Positions 25,879 to 35,709 of a stretch of 64,000 nucleotides of DNA are shown one piece after another. The DNA comes from RHKX01 sp963839535 (lineage in GTDB: Bacteria > Actinomycetota > Thermoleophilia > Solirubrobacterales > 70-9). The notes under the pieces were generated by a model that saw nothing but the letters and a program-made list of their open reading frames with translations, was not told where the DNA came from and did not search any database. The translations under genes and the position numbers were made by a program. The stretch lies in assembly GCA_963839535.1 (NCBI GenBank), contig CAWIVF010000005.1, positions 65,401 through 129,400 on the forward strand. The letters are read 5' to 3'. Each line of letters begins with the position of its first letter. Position 1 is the first letter of the stretch.

Positions 25879-27519
25879 GAGCTGATCGTCACCTTGCGGG
25901 TGAGGGTGCTCTCGTTGCCCGCCCCGTCGACGACGGAGACGAGCAGGCGGGACGAGACGTCGCCCTTCGCATCCTTGAGGAGTCGCTTCGCGCGCCCCCG
26001 TGGCGCCGGCAGCCGGACCTCGACCTGGCCCCCACCCGCCTCGACGATCGCCTCGCCGCGAGAGAGCAGGACGCTGCGTGGACGGTCGGTGCTGCCGCCC
26101 TTGCCGGGGTCCTTGGCGAGGTCGAGGCTGTGCTGCTTGACCGCGATCTTCCCCGCCTCGTTGGATCGAACCTTGACGGTGAAGCCGTGGTCCAGGAAGC
26201 GGCTGCGGGAGATCTTCTTGCGCGATCGCAGGTTGATGTTCGGGTCCTTCTTGTCAGCACCAGGGTTGAGCGGGCCCTTGGGGCGAACCTCGCCGGCCGG
26301 CGGCCCATACTTGAGAGCCTCCGGGTTGCCGCCCTTGGGCAGACGGAACGGGCCCGTGATCTCGTAGACGGCGCCCGGCCCTCCCGGACTCGCCGGGGGC
26401 GCGAACGCCCGCTGCGAGGTGCAGTACATGCGCTTGCCGGAGGGGTCGAAGACGACGCCGCAGACCTCCGAGCTCTCGTGGTCGGGCCCGACGAAGCGCA
26501 GCAGCGGGGAGACCTCGCGATCGGAGGTGATCAGGCCGATCTCCATGTTCCCGCCGTCCTCGCAGACGAGCACGTCGCCGACCGCGGTGACGGTGACGTT
26601 GTCGACCGCGTCGAGCGAGGAGTCCAGGGCGAGCTGGCGGTCGAAGAGCTTCTCGATCCGCTTCTTGCGGGCGTCGTAGGCCCAGACGACCTTGTCGGCC
26701 TTCGTCGTGAAGTAGACGACGCCGTCGTGGTACCAGATGCCCTCACCGTTGTTGAAGGGGGTCATCTCGGGGACCTGCTGGCGGGTCGGCTTGCCGGTCT
26801 TCGCCGTCGTCGGATCGGGGACCTTCTTCCAGCGCACCCGGCCGTTTCCGCCGACGACCGCAACCTCGAGCTCGCCCTTGTCCAGGTCCGGATAGTTCCT
26901 CGGGGTGAAGCGATAGAACCCGGCGTTGCTGTTGTCCTCGGTCAGGTAGAGCTGCCCTGCCACCGGGTCGACGGTCACCGCCTCGTGCTTGAAGACGCCC
27001 AGGGCGGGCCGCGGCTCAGCCTCCAGCTTTCCGGCTGGGTCGCATTCCCAGACCATCCCGTCGTCGCTCTCCTCGCCGGACAGCCACGTGCCCCATTGGG
27101 TTGGGCCGCCGGCGCAGTTGACGTTCGTGTCGGCGAGGATGCGGTAGGCGTCCTTGATCCCACCGTCGCGGCCGAACCTGATCGCCGACGCCCCCGATCC
27201 GGTCTGCGGCAGGGACTCGGAGTTCGTCGTCAGGATCCAGCCCCCGTCCTTCGGTGCGGAAGGTCGCCTGGCCGTCGGGGAAGATCGGGTAGACGTAGGT
27301 CGTGCCTTCGACCGGGGTGAGACCCCTCGCGACCATGCGCGAGCTGAAGCCCGGCGGCAGCATCAGGCCGTTCGCGTCAGGCGGCTGCAGCGCCCCGTAG
27401 GGCGACTCGCCGGCGCGGGCGGGAGCGGCGAGAGCCTCTCGCAGCCAGGCCGGGCCGAAGGTGATCGCGGCAGCCGCCGCCGCGCTGGACTGGAAGAGCT
27501 CGCGTCTGCTGACCGTCAT
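25875..27519 (-). CDS. PhoX/DUF839-type Tat-exported protein (one frame break)
   Basis: About 547 residues. A twin-arginine signal (TVSRRELFQSSAAAAAAITF) fits export of a folded metalloprotein. The body shows DUF839/PhoX segments: LMLPPGFSSRMVARG, FKHEAVTVDPVAGQLYLTED, NNGEGIWYHDGVVYFTTKAD and CEDGGNMEIGLIT, consistent with a calcium-dependent phosphatase propeller. A beta-rich tail follows and ends VDGAGNESTLTRKVTIS. The frame breaks near 27250; removing one base gives TEDGGWILTTNSESLPQTG. Whether it is really a phosphatase is not shown by sequence. Confidence 0.9.
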
Positions 27520-27570
27520 GGCGGCGATTCAACCACGGAACGACGCCGTCCATGTTGCAGTCCGGTGAAC

Positions 27571-29110
27571 TCAGACCGGTGTGACCGGGTTGTGGCGCTC
27601 GGTGAAGCGGCGGTCCTTGCCCTCCGCCTGCGCGTAGCGGCGGACGAGCTCGGCTCGCAGGTCGTCGGGCTCGATGACCGCGTCGATCACCAGCTCGGAG
27701 GCGAGGTGGAGGATGTCGACGCCGGCCGCGTACTCCTCGCGCTTGGCGGCGACGAACTCGGCGCGCTCGTCCTCGTCCTCGATCGCCTGGATCTGGTTGA
27801 GGTAGACGGCGTTGACGGCGGCCTCGGGCCCCATCACCGCGACCTGCGCACCCGGGCAGCGCGATGCACGCGTCGGGCTCGAAGGCGGGCCCGGCCATCG
27901 CGTAGAGCCCGGCGCCGTAGGCCTTGCGCACGATCACCGAGAGCTTCGGCACCGTCGCCGAGCTCATCGCGCTGATCATCTTGGCCCCGTGGCGGATGAT
28001 GCCCTGGCGCTCGACCGACTTGCCGATCATGAAGCCGGGCACGTCGGCGAGGAAGAGCAGCGGCACGTTGAACGCGTTGCAGGTGCTGATGAAGCGGGCG
28101 GCCTTGTCGGCGGAGTCGACGAAGAGCACGCCGCCCTTCTGCTTCGGCTGGTTCGCGACGACCCCGACCGCCCGGCCCTCGAGCCGCGCGTAGCCGACCA
28201 CGAGCTCCTTCGCCCAGCGGGCCTGCACCTCGAGGAACGAGCCCTCGTCGCAGACCCCGTCGATCAGGTCGCGGATGTCGAACGGCGTCTTCTCGTCGGC
28301 GGGGACGACCTCGGAGGGGCGCTTGGCGGGGTTCGGCTCACCGGGAGCCGCCGCGGGAGGGTCCTCGCGGAAGTTGGTCGGCATGAACGCGAGGTAATCG
28401 CGGGCGAGCTCGATCGCGGCCTCGTCGGTGTCCGCCAGGAAGTGCCCGCAACCCGAGACGCCGGTGTGCATCCGCGCCCCGCCCATCTCCTCGAGCGTCA
28501 CGTCCTCGCCGATCACCACCTGTGCCATCCGCGGCGAACCGAGGTACATCGAGGCGTTCCCGTCGCGCATGATCACGACGTCGCAGAACGCGGGGATGTA
28601 GGCGCCGCCGGCGGCCGACGGCCCGAACAGGACGCAGACCTGCGGGACGCGACCCGACATGCGCACCTCGTTGTGGAAGATCCGCCCGGCGCCGCGGCGG
28701 CCGGGGAACATCTGGACCTGATCGGTGATCCGTGCCCCCGCCGAGTCGACGAGGTAGATCATCGGCAACTCGAGGCTGAGCGCGCGCTCCTGGATCCGGA
28801 TGATCTTCTCGACGGTCTTGGCCCCCCAGGATCCGGCCTTGACCGTCGGGTCGTTCGCCATCAGGGCGACCCGGCGACCGCCGATCGAGCCGAGGCCGGT
28901 GACGACGCCGTCGGCACCGAGGCCCTCGGCGTCCCAGTTGGCGAGCAGCGCCTCCTCGGAGAAGCTGCCGGGATCGAGAAGCCGCTCGACCCGCTCGCGG
29001 ACCGGCAGCTTGCCCTGCTCGGCCGTCTTGTCGTGGTGCCGCTCGGGACCACCGGCCAGCGCGGCGGCCGTCGCCTGCTCCAGCGGCGTCGTATCGCGGG
29101 TCTCGCTCAC
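27571..29110 (-). CDS. pccB: Acyl-CoA carboxylase, carboxyltransferase (beta) subunit (one frame break)
   Basis: About 513 residues. This subunit transfers carboxyl from carboxybiotin to an acyl-CoA such as propionyl-CoA. Both crotonase-like halves are visible: the N-terminal half with DSAGARITDQVQMFPGRRGAG and FGPSAAGGAYIPAFCDVVIM, and the C-terminal half with VDSADKAARFISTCNAFNVP, LADVPGFMIGKSVERQGIIR and RKAYGAGLYAM. The frame breaks near 27855; removing one base gives ALPGAQVAVMGPEAAVNAVY. GTG start overlapping the previous stop (GTGA). No biotin-carrying alpha subunit is in the window, and methylcrotonyl-CoA remains a possible substrate given the HMG-CoA lyase in the operon. Confidence 0.92.
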
Positions 29111-30021
29111 AGGTAGTCGGCCAGGTTGGACTCGTCGGTCGTGGGCTCGTTCCCCGCGCGGATGCTGCGGCGGCGGCGCTCCCGCTCCTCGTCGTCCATC
29201 TCGTCGTCGTCGTAAGGCGGGTACTCGGACTCGTCGGCCTCCTCCGTCGCCTCGGCTGTCGGCGCAGTTGCCTCGGGCTCGACGGCCAGCACCTCGGTGC
29301 CGGCCTCCTCGGCGGCCGGCGGGTCGGCGGGCGGTGGGGGAACGCTCGCCGCCGGGGGACCGGCGGACCGGCTCGGCGGTCGGTTCGATGCGGTGGCCGC
29401 GAGGGATTCCGGTAGGTCCAGGTCCTCGGAGGCGGGCCCGTCGATGGTCTTCCGCAGATCGCCGGCCACCCGCTCGAGGGCGTCCTTGACCTCGTCCCGC
29501 TTGCGCACGAGCGCGGCGATCTCCTGCTCGACCCCGCGGGTCCGCTCGGCGGCCTCGGCAATTGCTCGCTGCAGCCGCGCCTCCGCCTCGCGAATCGTCG
29601 CCTTGGCCTGCTCGTCCGCCTGCTTGCGGGTGGCGGCTGCCTCCGTCTCGGCGGTCTCGGTGACCGTGCGCGCGTGCTCGTCGGCCGCGGCTCGCGTCTC
29701 GCTCGAGTACGCGTCGGCGGACCTCCGCTGTTCCGCGGTGTCCCTCTCGGCCTCCGCTCGCAGGCGGTCGGCCTCGGCCTGAGCCTCGGCGGTGATCCTG
29801 TCGGCGCTCTCCTGCGCGGCGCTGAGGATCGTGCCGGTGCGCTCGCCGACCCGCTCCATCTCCCGCTGCACCAGCATCGCCCGGGCCTGATCGCCGCCGC
29901 CCGTCTCGAGCCAGTCGGCCAGCTCGTTCAGGTACGCGGAGACCGCCCTGGGGTCATAGCCGCCCCGCCGCTCCTGCGGGAACGTGGCCCTCCTCAGCTG
30001 GTCGATGAAGTCGGTGGACAT
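29107..30021 (-). CDS. DivIVA-domain coiled-coil protein
   Basis: A 304-residue cytoplasmic protein. The N-terminus (DQLRRATFPQERRGGYDPRA, then VSAYLNELADWL) is a DivIVA-type membrane-curvature domain. It is followed by about 120 residues of continuous heptad coiled coil rich in Ala, Glu and Arg, a Pro/Ala linker and a very acidic then basic tail (YPPYDDDEMDDEERERRRRS). Such proteins organise polar growth or septation. Here it lies between two acyl-CoA enzymes and overlaps pccB by GTGA, so it is co-translated with metabolic genes, which is unusual. The gene is intact. Confidence 0.87.
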   Translation of the reverse strand: MSTDFIDQLRRATFPQERRGGYDPRAVSAYLNELADWLETGGGDQARAMLVQREMERVGERTGTILSAAQESADRITAEAQAEADRLRAEAERDTAEQRRSADAYSSETRAAADEHARTVTETAETEAAATRKQADEQAKATIREAEARLQRAIAEAAERTRGVEQEIAALVRKRDEVKDALERVAGDLRKTIDGPASEDLDLPESLAATASNRPPSRSAGPPAASVPPPPADPPAAEEAGTEVLAVEPEATAPTAEATEEADESEYPPYDDDEMDDEERERRRRSIRAGNEPTTDESNLADYL

Positions 30022-30030
30022 GGCGCCTCC

Positions 30031-30915
30031 TCAGAGGCCGAGTTCGCTCGGGACCGGCTTGTCTCCAGAGTAGTCGTAGAAACCCTTCCCGGACTTGCGG
30101 CCGTACCAGCCGGCGGCGACCATCTTGCGCAGCGTCGGCGGGGCGGCGAAGCGGCGCTCCCGGTACTCGTCGAACATCACGTTGCCGATCGAGACGAGCG
30201 TGTCGAGGCCGACGAAATCGGCCAGGGTGAGCGGCCCCATCGGGTGGTTGGCGCCCGCCTTCATGGCGACGTCGATCTCGTCGATCGAGCCGACGCCCTC
30301 CTCGTAGGCGCGGATCGCGTCCAGCATGTAGGGGACGAGCAGCCGGTTGACGATGAAGCCGGTCTTGTCCTTCGCGTGGACGACCGTCTTGCCGAGCTCG
30401 CGCCCGACCTCGAAGCCGACCTCGAGCGCCTCATCGGAGGTCGTGACCGTCTGCACCACCTCGAGCAGCGGCATGACCTGGGCCGGGTTGAAGAAGTGCA
30501 GGCCGAGGAAGCGGTCGGGGCGGGTCGTCGCCGCCGCCTGGTCGATCACCGCGAGCGACGAGGTGTTGGTGGCGAAGAACGCGTCCTCCTTGACGATCCC
30601 GTCGACCTCGCGCCACATCGCCAGCTTGCCCTCGAGGTCCTCGGTCATCGCCTCGATCACCAGGTCGCAGTCGGCCAGGTCGCCGTAGTCGGTGGTCCCG
30701 TTGATCCGGCCGCGGACGCCGTCGGCGTCGCCCTGCTCCATCTTGCCCTTCTCGACCGCGCGGCCGAGCTGCTTCTCGATCTTGCCGATCCCCTTCGCGA
30801 GGGTCTCGTCGTCGACCTCGCGGAGGACGACGTCCCAGCCCGCCTGGGCGCAGATCTGGGCGATCCCGTGGCCCATCAGGCCGCCGCCGACAATTCCTAC
30901 CTTGCTGATCGCCAT
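30031..30915 (-). CDS. 3-hydroxybutyryl-CoA dehydrogenase
   Basis: A 294-residue NAD(P)-dependent enzyme interconverting 3-hydroxybutyryl-CoA and acetoacetyl-CoA. The Rossmann motif VGIVGGGLMGHGIAQICAQA is at the N-terminus. The catalytic region GLHFFNPAQVMPLLEVVQT carries the active-site histidine, and the dimerisation domain includes KDKTGFIVNRLLVPYMLDAI and NHPMGPLTLADFVGLD. The C-terminus (WYGRKSGKGFYDYS) is complete. It starts nine bases upstream of the DivIVA-like gene in the same operon. It would link fatty acid or leucine breakdown to acetoacetyl-CoA and could feed the ethylmalonyl-CoA route. Intact. Confidence 0.95.
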   Translation of the reverse strand: MAISKVGIVGGGLMGHGIAQICAQAGWDVVLREVDDETLAKGIGKIEKQLGRAVEKGKMEQGDADGVRGRINGTTDYGDLADCDLVIEAMTEDLEGKLAMWREVDGIVKEDAFFATNTSSLAVIDQAAATTRPDRFLGLHFFNPAQVMPLLEVVQTVTTSDEALEVGFEVGRELGKTVVHAKDKTGFIVNRLLVPYMLDAIRAYEEGVGSIDEIDVAMKAGANHPMGPLTLADFVGLDTLVSIGNVMFDEYRERRFAAPPTLRKMVAAGWYGRKSGKGFYDYSGDKPVPSELGL

Positions 30916-30989
30916 GGGTTCTCGAGGCCTTTCGTTCGGGGGGCCCGCGCTCGGCGGGCGAAGTGGGCCGCGGACCCTATCGCGGCGGC

Positions 30990-31391
30990 TCAGGCCTTCG
31001 GGGGCGTGAGGCCGAGGGCCTCGAAGCGCTCGCCCATCGCGGCGGCGAGGGCGTTCAGCCCGCTCATCGGCCTGACCATCACCTTCAGCTCGGCGATCAG
31101 CCCGTCATCGTCGAAGGAGAGCAGGTCGAGGCCATCGAGAGCCCGGCCGCCGACCTCGGCCTTGAAGATCAGGGTGGCCACGCGCGCGTCGGGATCCTCG
31201 AGCCGGTGGACGTAGGAGAAGTTCTCGAAGACCTTCATCGCGCCCTCGGTGAGGATCGTGCCCACGACGTCCCGCCCCTCATAGGCGGAGAAGACGACCG
31301 GGCTGAAGAACCGCACGTCGGGGGCGAGCGACTCCCGCACACCCTCGGCGCTGCGGGCGTGCACGGCTTGGACGAAGCGGTCGTGGAGCAT
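30990..31391 (-). CDS. SnoaL-like/NTF2-fold protein
   Basis: A 133-residue small alpha+beta protein: first helix DRFVQAVHARSAEGVRESL, then APDVRFFSPVVFSAYEGRDV, and strands ending LLSFDDDGLIAELKVMVRPM. This is the common NTF2-like arrangement; activity cannot be predicted. Its ATG overlaps the stop of the DUF1697 gene (TGATG), so both are translated from one message. Seventy-four bases separate it from the dehydrogenase downstream. Confidence 0.85.
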   Translation of the reverse strand: MLHDRFVQAVHARSAEGVRESLAPDVRFFSPVVFSAYEGRDVVGTILTEGAMKVFENFSYVHRLEDPDARVATLIFKAEVGGRALDGLDLLSFDDDGLIAELKVMVRPMSGLNALAAAMGERFEALGLTPPKA

Positions 31392-31931
31392 CAGCCGAGG
31401 AACCTAGCGGCGATCTGCTCGATCGTGCCCATCGTCCGCATCGTCCAGGCTCCGGTCAGCCCCTCGAGGGTCTTGAGGTCGAGGTCCGAATCGCTGATCC
31501 CGCCGCTCGGCAGCCAGAGGAGCTCGCGCTTGCCGAAGGCCAGCCGGTCCTCCTCCGTCGCCAGCGCGAGTGCCTTCTCGCGGACCGCCTTCGAGGGCTT
31601 CGCGGCGAGGAGCGCGACCTGGAGCTTGCCCTTCGACGCCGAGACCTCGGCCTCGGTCGAACGGCTCGCTCGAGGCGATCTCGCGCAGCTCCTTCGCCGA
31701 GCGGATGAACGTGGGGACCGCGTAGCCGAGGCCCTTCTCGAGCCCCTCCTCGATCCGCCCCTGCAGCTTCGCCTCGGGCTCCCCGGCCGAGTCGAAGACG
31801 ACGTTGCCGCTCGCCCGGAACGTGGCCACGGACTCGAAGCCGAGCCGCTCGAACTGCGCCCTCAGATCGTCGTTGGTGATCCGCCGCCCGCCCAGGTTCA
31901 TGCCGCGCAGGAAGGCGGCGTGCAGGGCCAC
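31391..31931 (-). CDS. DUF1697 protein (one frame break)
   Basis: About 180 residues. The N-terminus AAFLRGMNLGGRRITNDDLR, then FRASGNVVFDS, is the DUF1697 signature; the family has no established function. The frame breaks near 31665 in GACCGAGG; removing one base restores FDEAEVSASKGKLQVALLAA and a C-terminus LTGAWTMRTMGTIEQIA. GTG start two bases after the HMG-CoA lyase stop. Confidence 0.85.
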
Positions 31932-31933
31932 GC

Positions 31934-32855
31934 TCAGCCCCGGTGCCAGTCGATCGGGCCGGCGGTGAGCAGGTGGGAGCCGAGCGGCCGGCCGAGAACC
32001 TCCTGGGCGGCCCGCGAGGCGTTCAGGAGGCCCTCGAGGTCGACTCCCGTCGCGACCCCCATCTCGTGCAGCATCGAGACGACGTCCTCGGTGGAGACGT
32101 TGCCGGTCGATCCGGCCGGGACCGGACAGCCGCCGAGCTCGCCGAAGCTCGACTCGAAGGAGTCGATGCCCTCGCCGAGCGCGGCCAGGACATTCGCGAG
32201 CCCCTGGCCGCGGGTGTTGTGGAAGTGCGCCGTCAGCTCGACCGACCCGAGCCGCTCGCGGGCCTCGGCATAGAAACCGGAGACCTGCCGCGGGTTCGCC
32301 ATCCCGGTGGTGTCGCCGAAGCCGACCTCCTCGCAGCCGGCCGCGGCCAGCCGCTCGGCGAGCTCCAGCACGCGGTCGACCGGGACCTCGCCCTCGTAGG
32401 GGCAGCCGAAGCTCGTTGCGATCACCCCCTCGCAGCGGAGGCCCTCCTCCCGCGCGGTCGCCAGCACCCGCTCGAGGCCGGCGAGGGAATCGGCGATCGA
32501 GCGGTTCACGTTCTTGCGGTTGTGGGTCTCCGAGGCCGAGAGGAAGACGCTGATCTCGTTGAAGCGATCCCGCGCGGCCAGTGCGTTCTCGAGCCCGCGC
32601 TCGTTCGGGATCAGCACCGAGAAGGCGACGTCATCGGGGCGATCCACCGCGGCGAGGACCTCGGCGCCGTCGGCGAGCTGCGGGATCACGTCGGCGCGGA
32701 CGAAGGACGTGACCTCGATCCGTTTGAGGCCCGCTGCAATGAGGAGTTCGGATCAGGCGGACCTTCTGGTCCGTCGGGATGACCTCGGGCTCGTTCTGGA
32801 AGCCGTCGCGGGGGCCGACCTCCCTGATCCTGACCTCGTCCGGATAGGCGGCCAC
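31934..32855 (-). CDS. Hydroxymethylglutaryl-CoA lyase (one frame break)
   Basis: About 306 residues. It cleaves 3-hydroxy-3-methylglutaryl-CoA to acetyl-CoA and acetoacetate, the last step of leucine breakdown. The TIM barrel starts RIREVGPRDGFQNEPEVI (HMGL-like DxxRDG region). Later motifs are SETHNRKNVNRS, FGDTTGMANPRQV, the metal-binding HFHNTRGQGLAN and the flexible loop GGCPVPAGSTGNVSTED with its catalytic cysteine. The frame breaks near 32748 in ATCCGAAC; removing one base gives RLIELLIAAGLKRIEVTSFV. GTG start. Confidence 0.94.
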
Positions 32856-32856
32856 G

Positions 32857-33285
32857 TCAGTCCGCTCCGCCGGTGCTGATCACCCGCCGCTGGTGCGTAC
32901 CGACGCCGATCGTGCGGTCCCCCTCGCGGACCTCGACGTCGAAGTGGAGCTTGCGCTCATCGACGACCTCGGTGAGCGTCGCCGTGGCCGTGCAGACCGC
33001 TCCCTCGCCGGCTCCGGCCACGTGCTTGATGCAGACCTCGAAGCCGACGGTGGCCTTGCCCTCGGGGAGGCGCTCATAGACGAGCACCGAGGAGGTCCGC
33101 TCCATCATCGCGATCATCCCCGGGGTCGAGAGCACCGAGGCATCGATCGTCCCGCCGACGTCGGTGACCAGCGGCCCGGCCACCTCGAAATCATCGCTGC
33201 GGGTGATCCCCGCTTCGATCGGCCCGGAGTCGCCGTTCCCGCGCTCAGGCTGCGGGAGGTCCATCGCATCGTCGAGGTCGCTCAC
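32857..33285 (-). CDS. FlK-like thioesterase (hotdog fold)
   Basis: A 142-residue protein of the hotdog thioesterase type related to fluoroacetyl-CoA thioesterase FlK. Visible are STPGMIAMMERTSSVLVYE (central helix with the conserved Thr/Glu positions), VCIKHVAGAGEGAVCTATAT and the closing strand RTIGVGTHQRRVIS with its histidine. In this operon it more likely removes an unwanted acyl-CoA than detoxifies fluoroacetate. It starts at a GTG immediately after the stop of the SDR gene. Intact. Confidence 0.85.
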   Translation of the reverse strand: MSDLDDAMDLPQPERGNGDSGPIEAGITRSDDFEVAGPLVTDVGGTIDASVLSTPGMIAMMERTSSVLVYERLPEGKATVGFEVCIKHVAGAGEGAVCTATATLTEVVDERKLHFDVEVREGDRTIGVGTHQRRVISTGGAD

Positions 33286-34021
33286 TCAGACCATCCCCAG
33301 GCCGCCGGAGACGCCGAGCGTCTCGCCGGTCACGTAGGAGCTCTCCTCCGCCGCGAGGAAGGCGACCGCGGAGGCGACCTCCTCGGGCTGGCCGAGGCGG
33401 CGCATCTGCGTCGTCGCGGCCATCGTCTCGATGATCTTGTCGCCGATCTCGCCGAGCTGGCGCGCGCGCTGGAGCAGCGGCGTGTCGATCGGGCCCGGGC
33501 GCGATCGAGTTGGCGGTGATGCCGTAGCGGGCGTTCTCCCGGGCGATCACCTTGGTGAAGGCGATCACGCCGCCCTTGGCGGCGGAGTAGACGGCCGAGC
33601 CCTTCGACCCGACCCGCCCCGCCTCCGAGGCGATGTTGACGATGCGGCCGTAGCGGGCGGCCTGCATGCCCGGCAGAGCGGCATGGGTGCAGGCGAGGAC
33701 GCCGACGAGGTTGAGCGCGATCAGCCGGTCCCAGAGCGCCGGATCGGTGTCGGTGAAGAACGCGAACTCGTCGGTCCCGGCGTTGTTGACGAGCACGTCG
33801 AGGGTCCCGATCGCCTCCACCGCCGCCTGCGCGGCGTCCGGGTCGGTGACGTCGAGGGCGACGGCCTCCGCCCCGGCCTCGGCGGCGACGCGCTCGGCCG
33901 ACTCGAGGTTGATGTCGCCGACGTGGACGCTCGCCCCCTCGGCGGCGAGCCGGGCGACGATGGCCTCGCCGATCCCGCTGCCCCCGCCGGTGACCAGCGC
34001 GGTTCTCCCTTCGAGCCTCAT
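33286..34021 (-). CDS. Short-chain dehydrogenase/reductase (one frame break)
   Basis: About 244 residues, first gene of the acyl-CoA operon. It has the cofactor loop ALVTGGGSGIGEAIVARLA, VLVNNAGTDEFAF, the catalytic serine in GRIVNIASEAGRVG and tyrosine/lysine in AVYSAAKGGVIAFTK. The acidic VHVGDINLE after strand 2 suggests NAD(H). The frame breaks near 33498 in GGGCCCGATCG; removing one base gives IAPGPIDTPLLQRARQLGE and an end VTGETLGVSGGLGMV. It probably oxidises a hydroxyacyl substrate; the exact one is unknown. Confidence 0.92.
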
Positions 34022-34068
34022 TCGCCGAGAGCATATGCGGCCGCCGCCGCCGGAATAGACTCGCCCCG

Positions 34069-34785
34069 ATGCCCGCCGACGCCGCCGAAGGCTCCTCCGA
34101 GCCCGCTCCCGTCCCGATCCTGGGAGGCACCGGCGCGCTCGGCTACGGCCTGGCGGTGCGCTGGGCGCAGGCCGGGCTCGACGTCGTGATCGGGTCCCGC
34201 GAGGCGGAGCGTGCCGCGGAGGCCGCCGAGCGCGTCCGCGCCGCGGTCGACGGCGCCAGGGTCGAGGGCCTCGCCAACGAGGAGGCCGCCTCCCGCGGGC
34301 CGATCGCCTTCCTCACCGTCCCCTTCCGCGCCCAGTCGGAGACCCTGAACAACCTGCGCGGCTCCCTCCAGGCCGGCCAGACCCTCGTCGACTGCACGGT
34401 GCCGCTCGCCGCGGCGGTCAGCGGCAAGGCGACCCGCTCGCTCGGCGTCTGGCAGGGCTCGGCGGCCGAGCAGGCGCAGGAGATGGTCCCCGAGGGGGTG
34501 ACGGTGGTCTCCGCCCTCCACACCGTCGGCGCCCCCAACCTCGCCGACCTCGACTCCACCCTGGACGAGGACATCCTCGTCTGCGGCGACAAGAAGCGCG
34601 ACAAGGCGCCGGTCGCGCGGCTGATCGAGCGCATCGACGGGCTTCGCGCGGTCAACGCCGGACCGCTCGAGATGGCCCGGATCGCCGAGCAGCTGACCCC
34701 GCTTCTGATCTCGGTGAACGTCCGCTACAAGGCCCACGCCGGACTGAAGCTCGTCGGGCTGCCGGACGGCGATCCCTGGGCGTGA
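34069..34785 (+). CDS. npdG: NADPH-dependent F420 reductase (F420:NADPH oxidoreductase)
   Basis: A 238-residue enzyme passing hydride between NADP(H) and coenzyme F420. The N-terminal Rossmann motif VPILGGTGALGYGLAVRWAQ with IGSREAERA (basic residues for the NADP phosphate) is diagnostic. Later segments TVPFRAQSETLNNL, VDCTVPLA and SALHTVGAPNLADLD match the family, and the end LISVNVRYKAHAGLKLVGLP closes the F420-binding domain. Its stop overlaps the cofD start (GTGA), so it leads the F420 biosynthesis operon. It is divergent from the acyl-CoA operon with 47 bases between starts. Intact. Confidence 0.93.
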   Translation: MPADAAEGSSEPAPVPILGGTGALGYGLAVRWAQAGLDVVIGSREAERAAEAAERVRAAVDGARVEGLANEEAASRGPIAFLTVPFRAQSETLNNLRGSLQAGQTLVDCTVPLAAAVSGKATRSLGVWQGSAAEQAQEMVPEGVTVVSALHTVGAPNLADLDSTLDEDILVCGDKKRDKAPVARLIERIDGLRAVNAGPLEMARIAEQLTPLLISVNVRYKAHAGLKLVGLPDGDPWA

Positions 34786-35705
34786 GGGTCGTCTGCCTCG
34801 CCGGCGGCACCGGCGGGGCAAAGCTGGCGGCCGGTCTGCAGGAGCACGTCGGCGCCGACCTGAGCGTGATCGCCAACACCGGCGACGACACCGAGGCGCT
34901 CGGCGTGCACGTCTCGCCGGACCCCGACCTCTGCACCTACTGGCTCAGCGGGGAGATCGACGCGGAGCGCGGCTGGGGCATCGAGGGCGACTCCTTCCGC
35001 GTGTTCGAGCGGATGCAGCAGCTCGGTGCGCCCGGATGGTTCGGCCTCTCCGACCTCGACCTCGCCACCTGCCTCGAGCGGCGCCGGCGCCTCGACCTCG
35101 GGGAGCGCCAGACCGAGATCCAGGGCCGGATCGCACGCGCTCTCGGCGTCGCCGCCCGGGTGCTGCCGATGTGCGACGAGCCGGTGCGCACGCGGGTGCG
35201 GACCCCCGAGGGCTGGCGCGACTTCCAGGAGTACCTCGTCAAGGACGGCGCCGCGCCGCCGATCGAGGAGGTCTCGTTCGCCGGGATCGAGGCGGCCCGG
35301 CCGACGCCTGAGATCGCCGCCGCGATCGCGGCGGCCGACGTCATCGTGATCGGGCCGTCGAACCCGGTGATCTCGATCGGCCCGATCCTCGCGGTCCCCG
35401 GCCTGCGCGAGCTGCTCGCCGCCGCGGCGGCTCCCGTCGTGGCCGTGAGCCCGTTCGTCGCCGGCGAGGTGATCAAGGGGCCGACCGACAAGTTCATGCG
35501 CGCGATCGGGCGGGAGCCGTCGGCCGCCGGGGTCGCGGGGGCCTACGCGGGCACGATCGACGCGCTCGTCGTCGATGCCGCCGACCCCGCCCCCGATCCC
35601 GACGGCGTTCGCACCACCCGCCTCGACACGCTCATGCACGACGCGGCGAAGCGGGCCTCGGTCGCCCGGGACGTCCTCGACTACGCCGCCTCCCTGCGCG
35701 GCTGA
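34782..35705 (+). CDS. cofD: 2-phospho-L-lactate (or phosphoenolpyruvyl) transferase CofD/FbiA
   Basis: A 307-residue F420 biosynthesis enzyme that joins the phospho-lactyl or enolpyruvyl-phospho group, delivered as a guanosine diphosphate, to FO. Signature segments are VVCLAGGTGGAKLAAGLQ at the N-terminus, SVIANTGDDTEALGVHVSPD, and VIVIGPSNPVISIGPILAVP followed by VSPFVAGEVIKGPTDKFM. It is intact. GTG start overlapping the F420 reductase stop; cofC follows after four bases. Confidence 0.95.
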   Translation: MRVVCLAGGTGGAKLAAGLQEHVGADLSVIANTGDDTEALGVHVSPDPDLCTYWLSGEIDAERGWGIEGDSFRVFERMQQLGAPGWFGLSDLDLATCLERRRRLDLGERQTEIQGRIARALGVAARVLPMCDEPVRTRVRTPEGWRDFQEYLVKDGAAPPIEEVSFAGIEAARPTPEIAAAIAAADVIVIGPSNPVISIGPILAVPGLRELLAAAAAPVVAVSPFVAGEVIKGPTDKFMRAIGREPSAAGVAGAYAGTIDALVVDAADPAPDPDGVRTTRLDTLMHDAAKRASVARDVLDYAASLRG

Positions 35706-35709
35706 TCCG

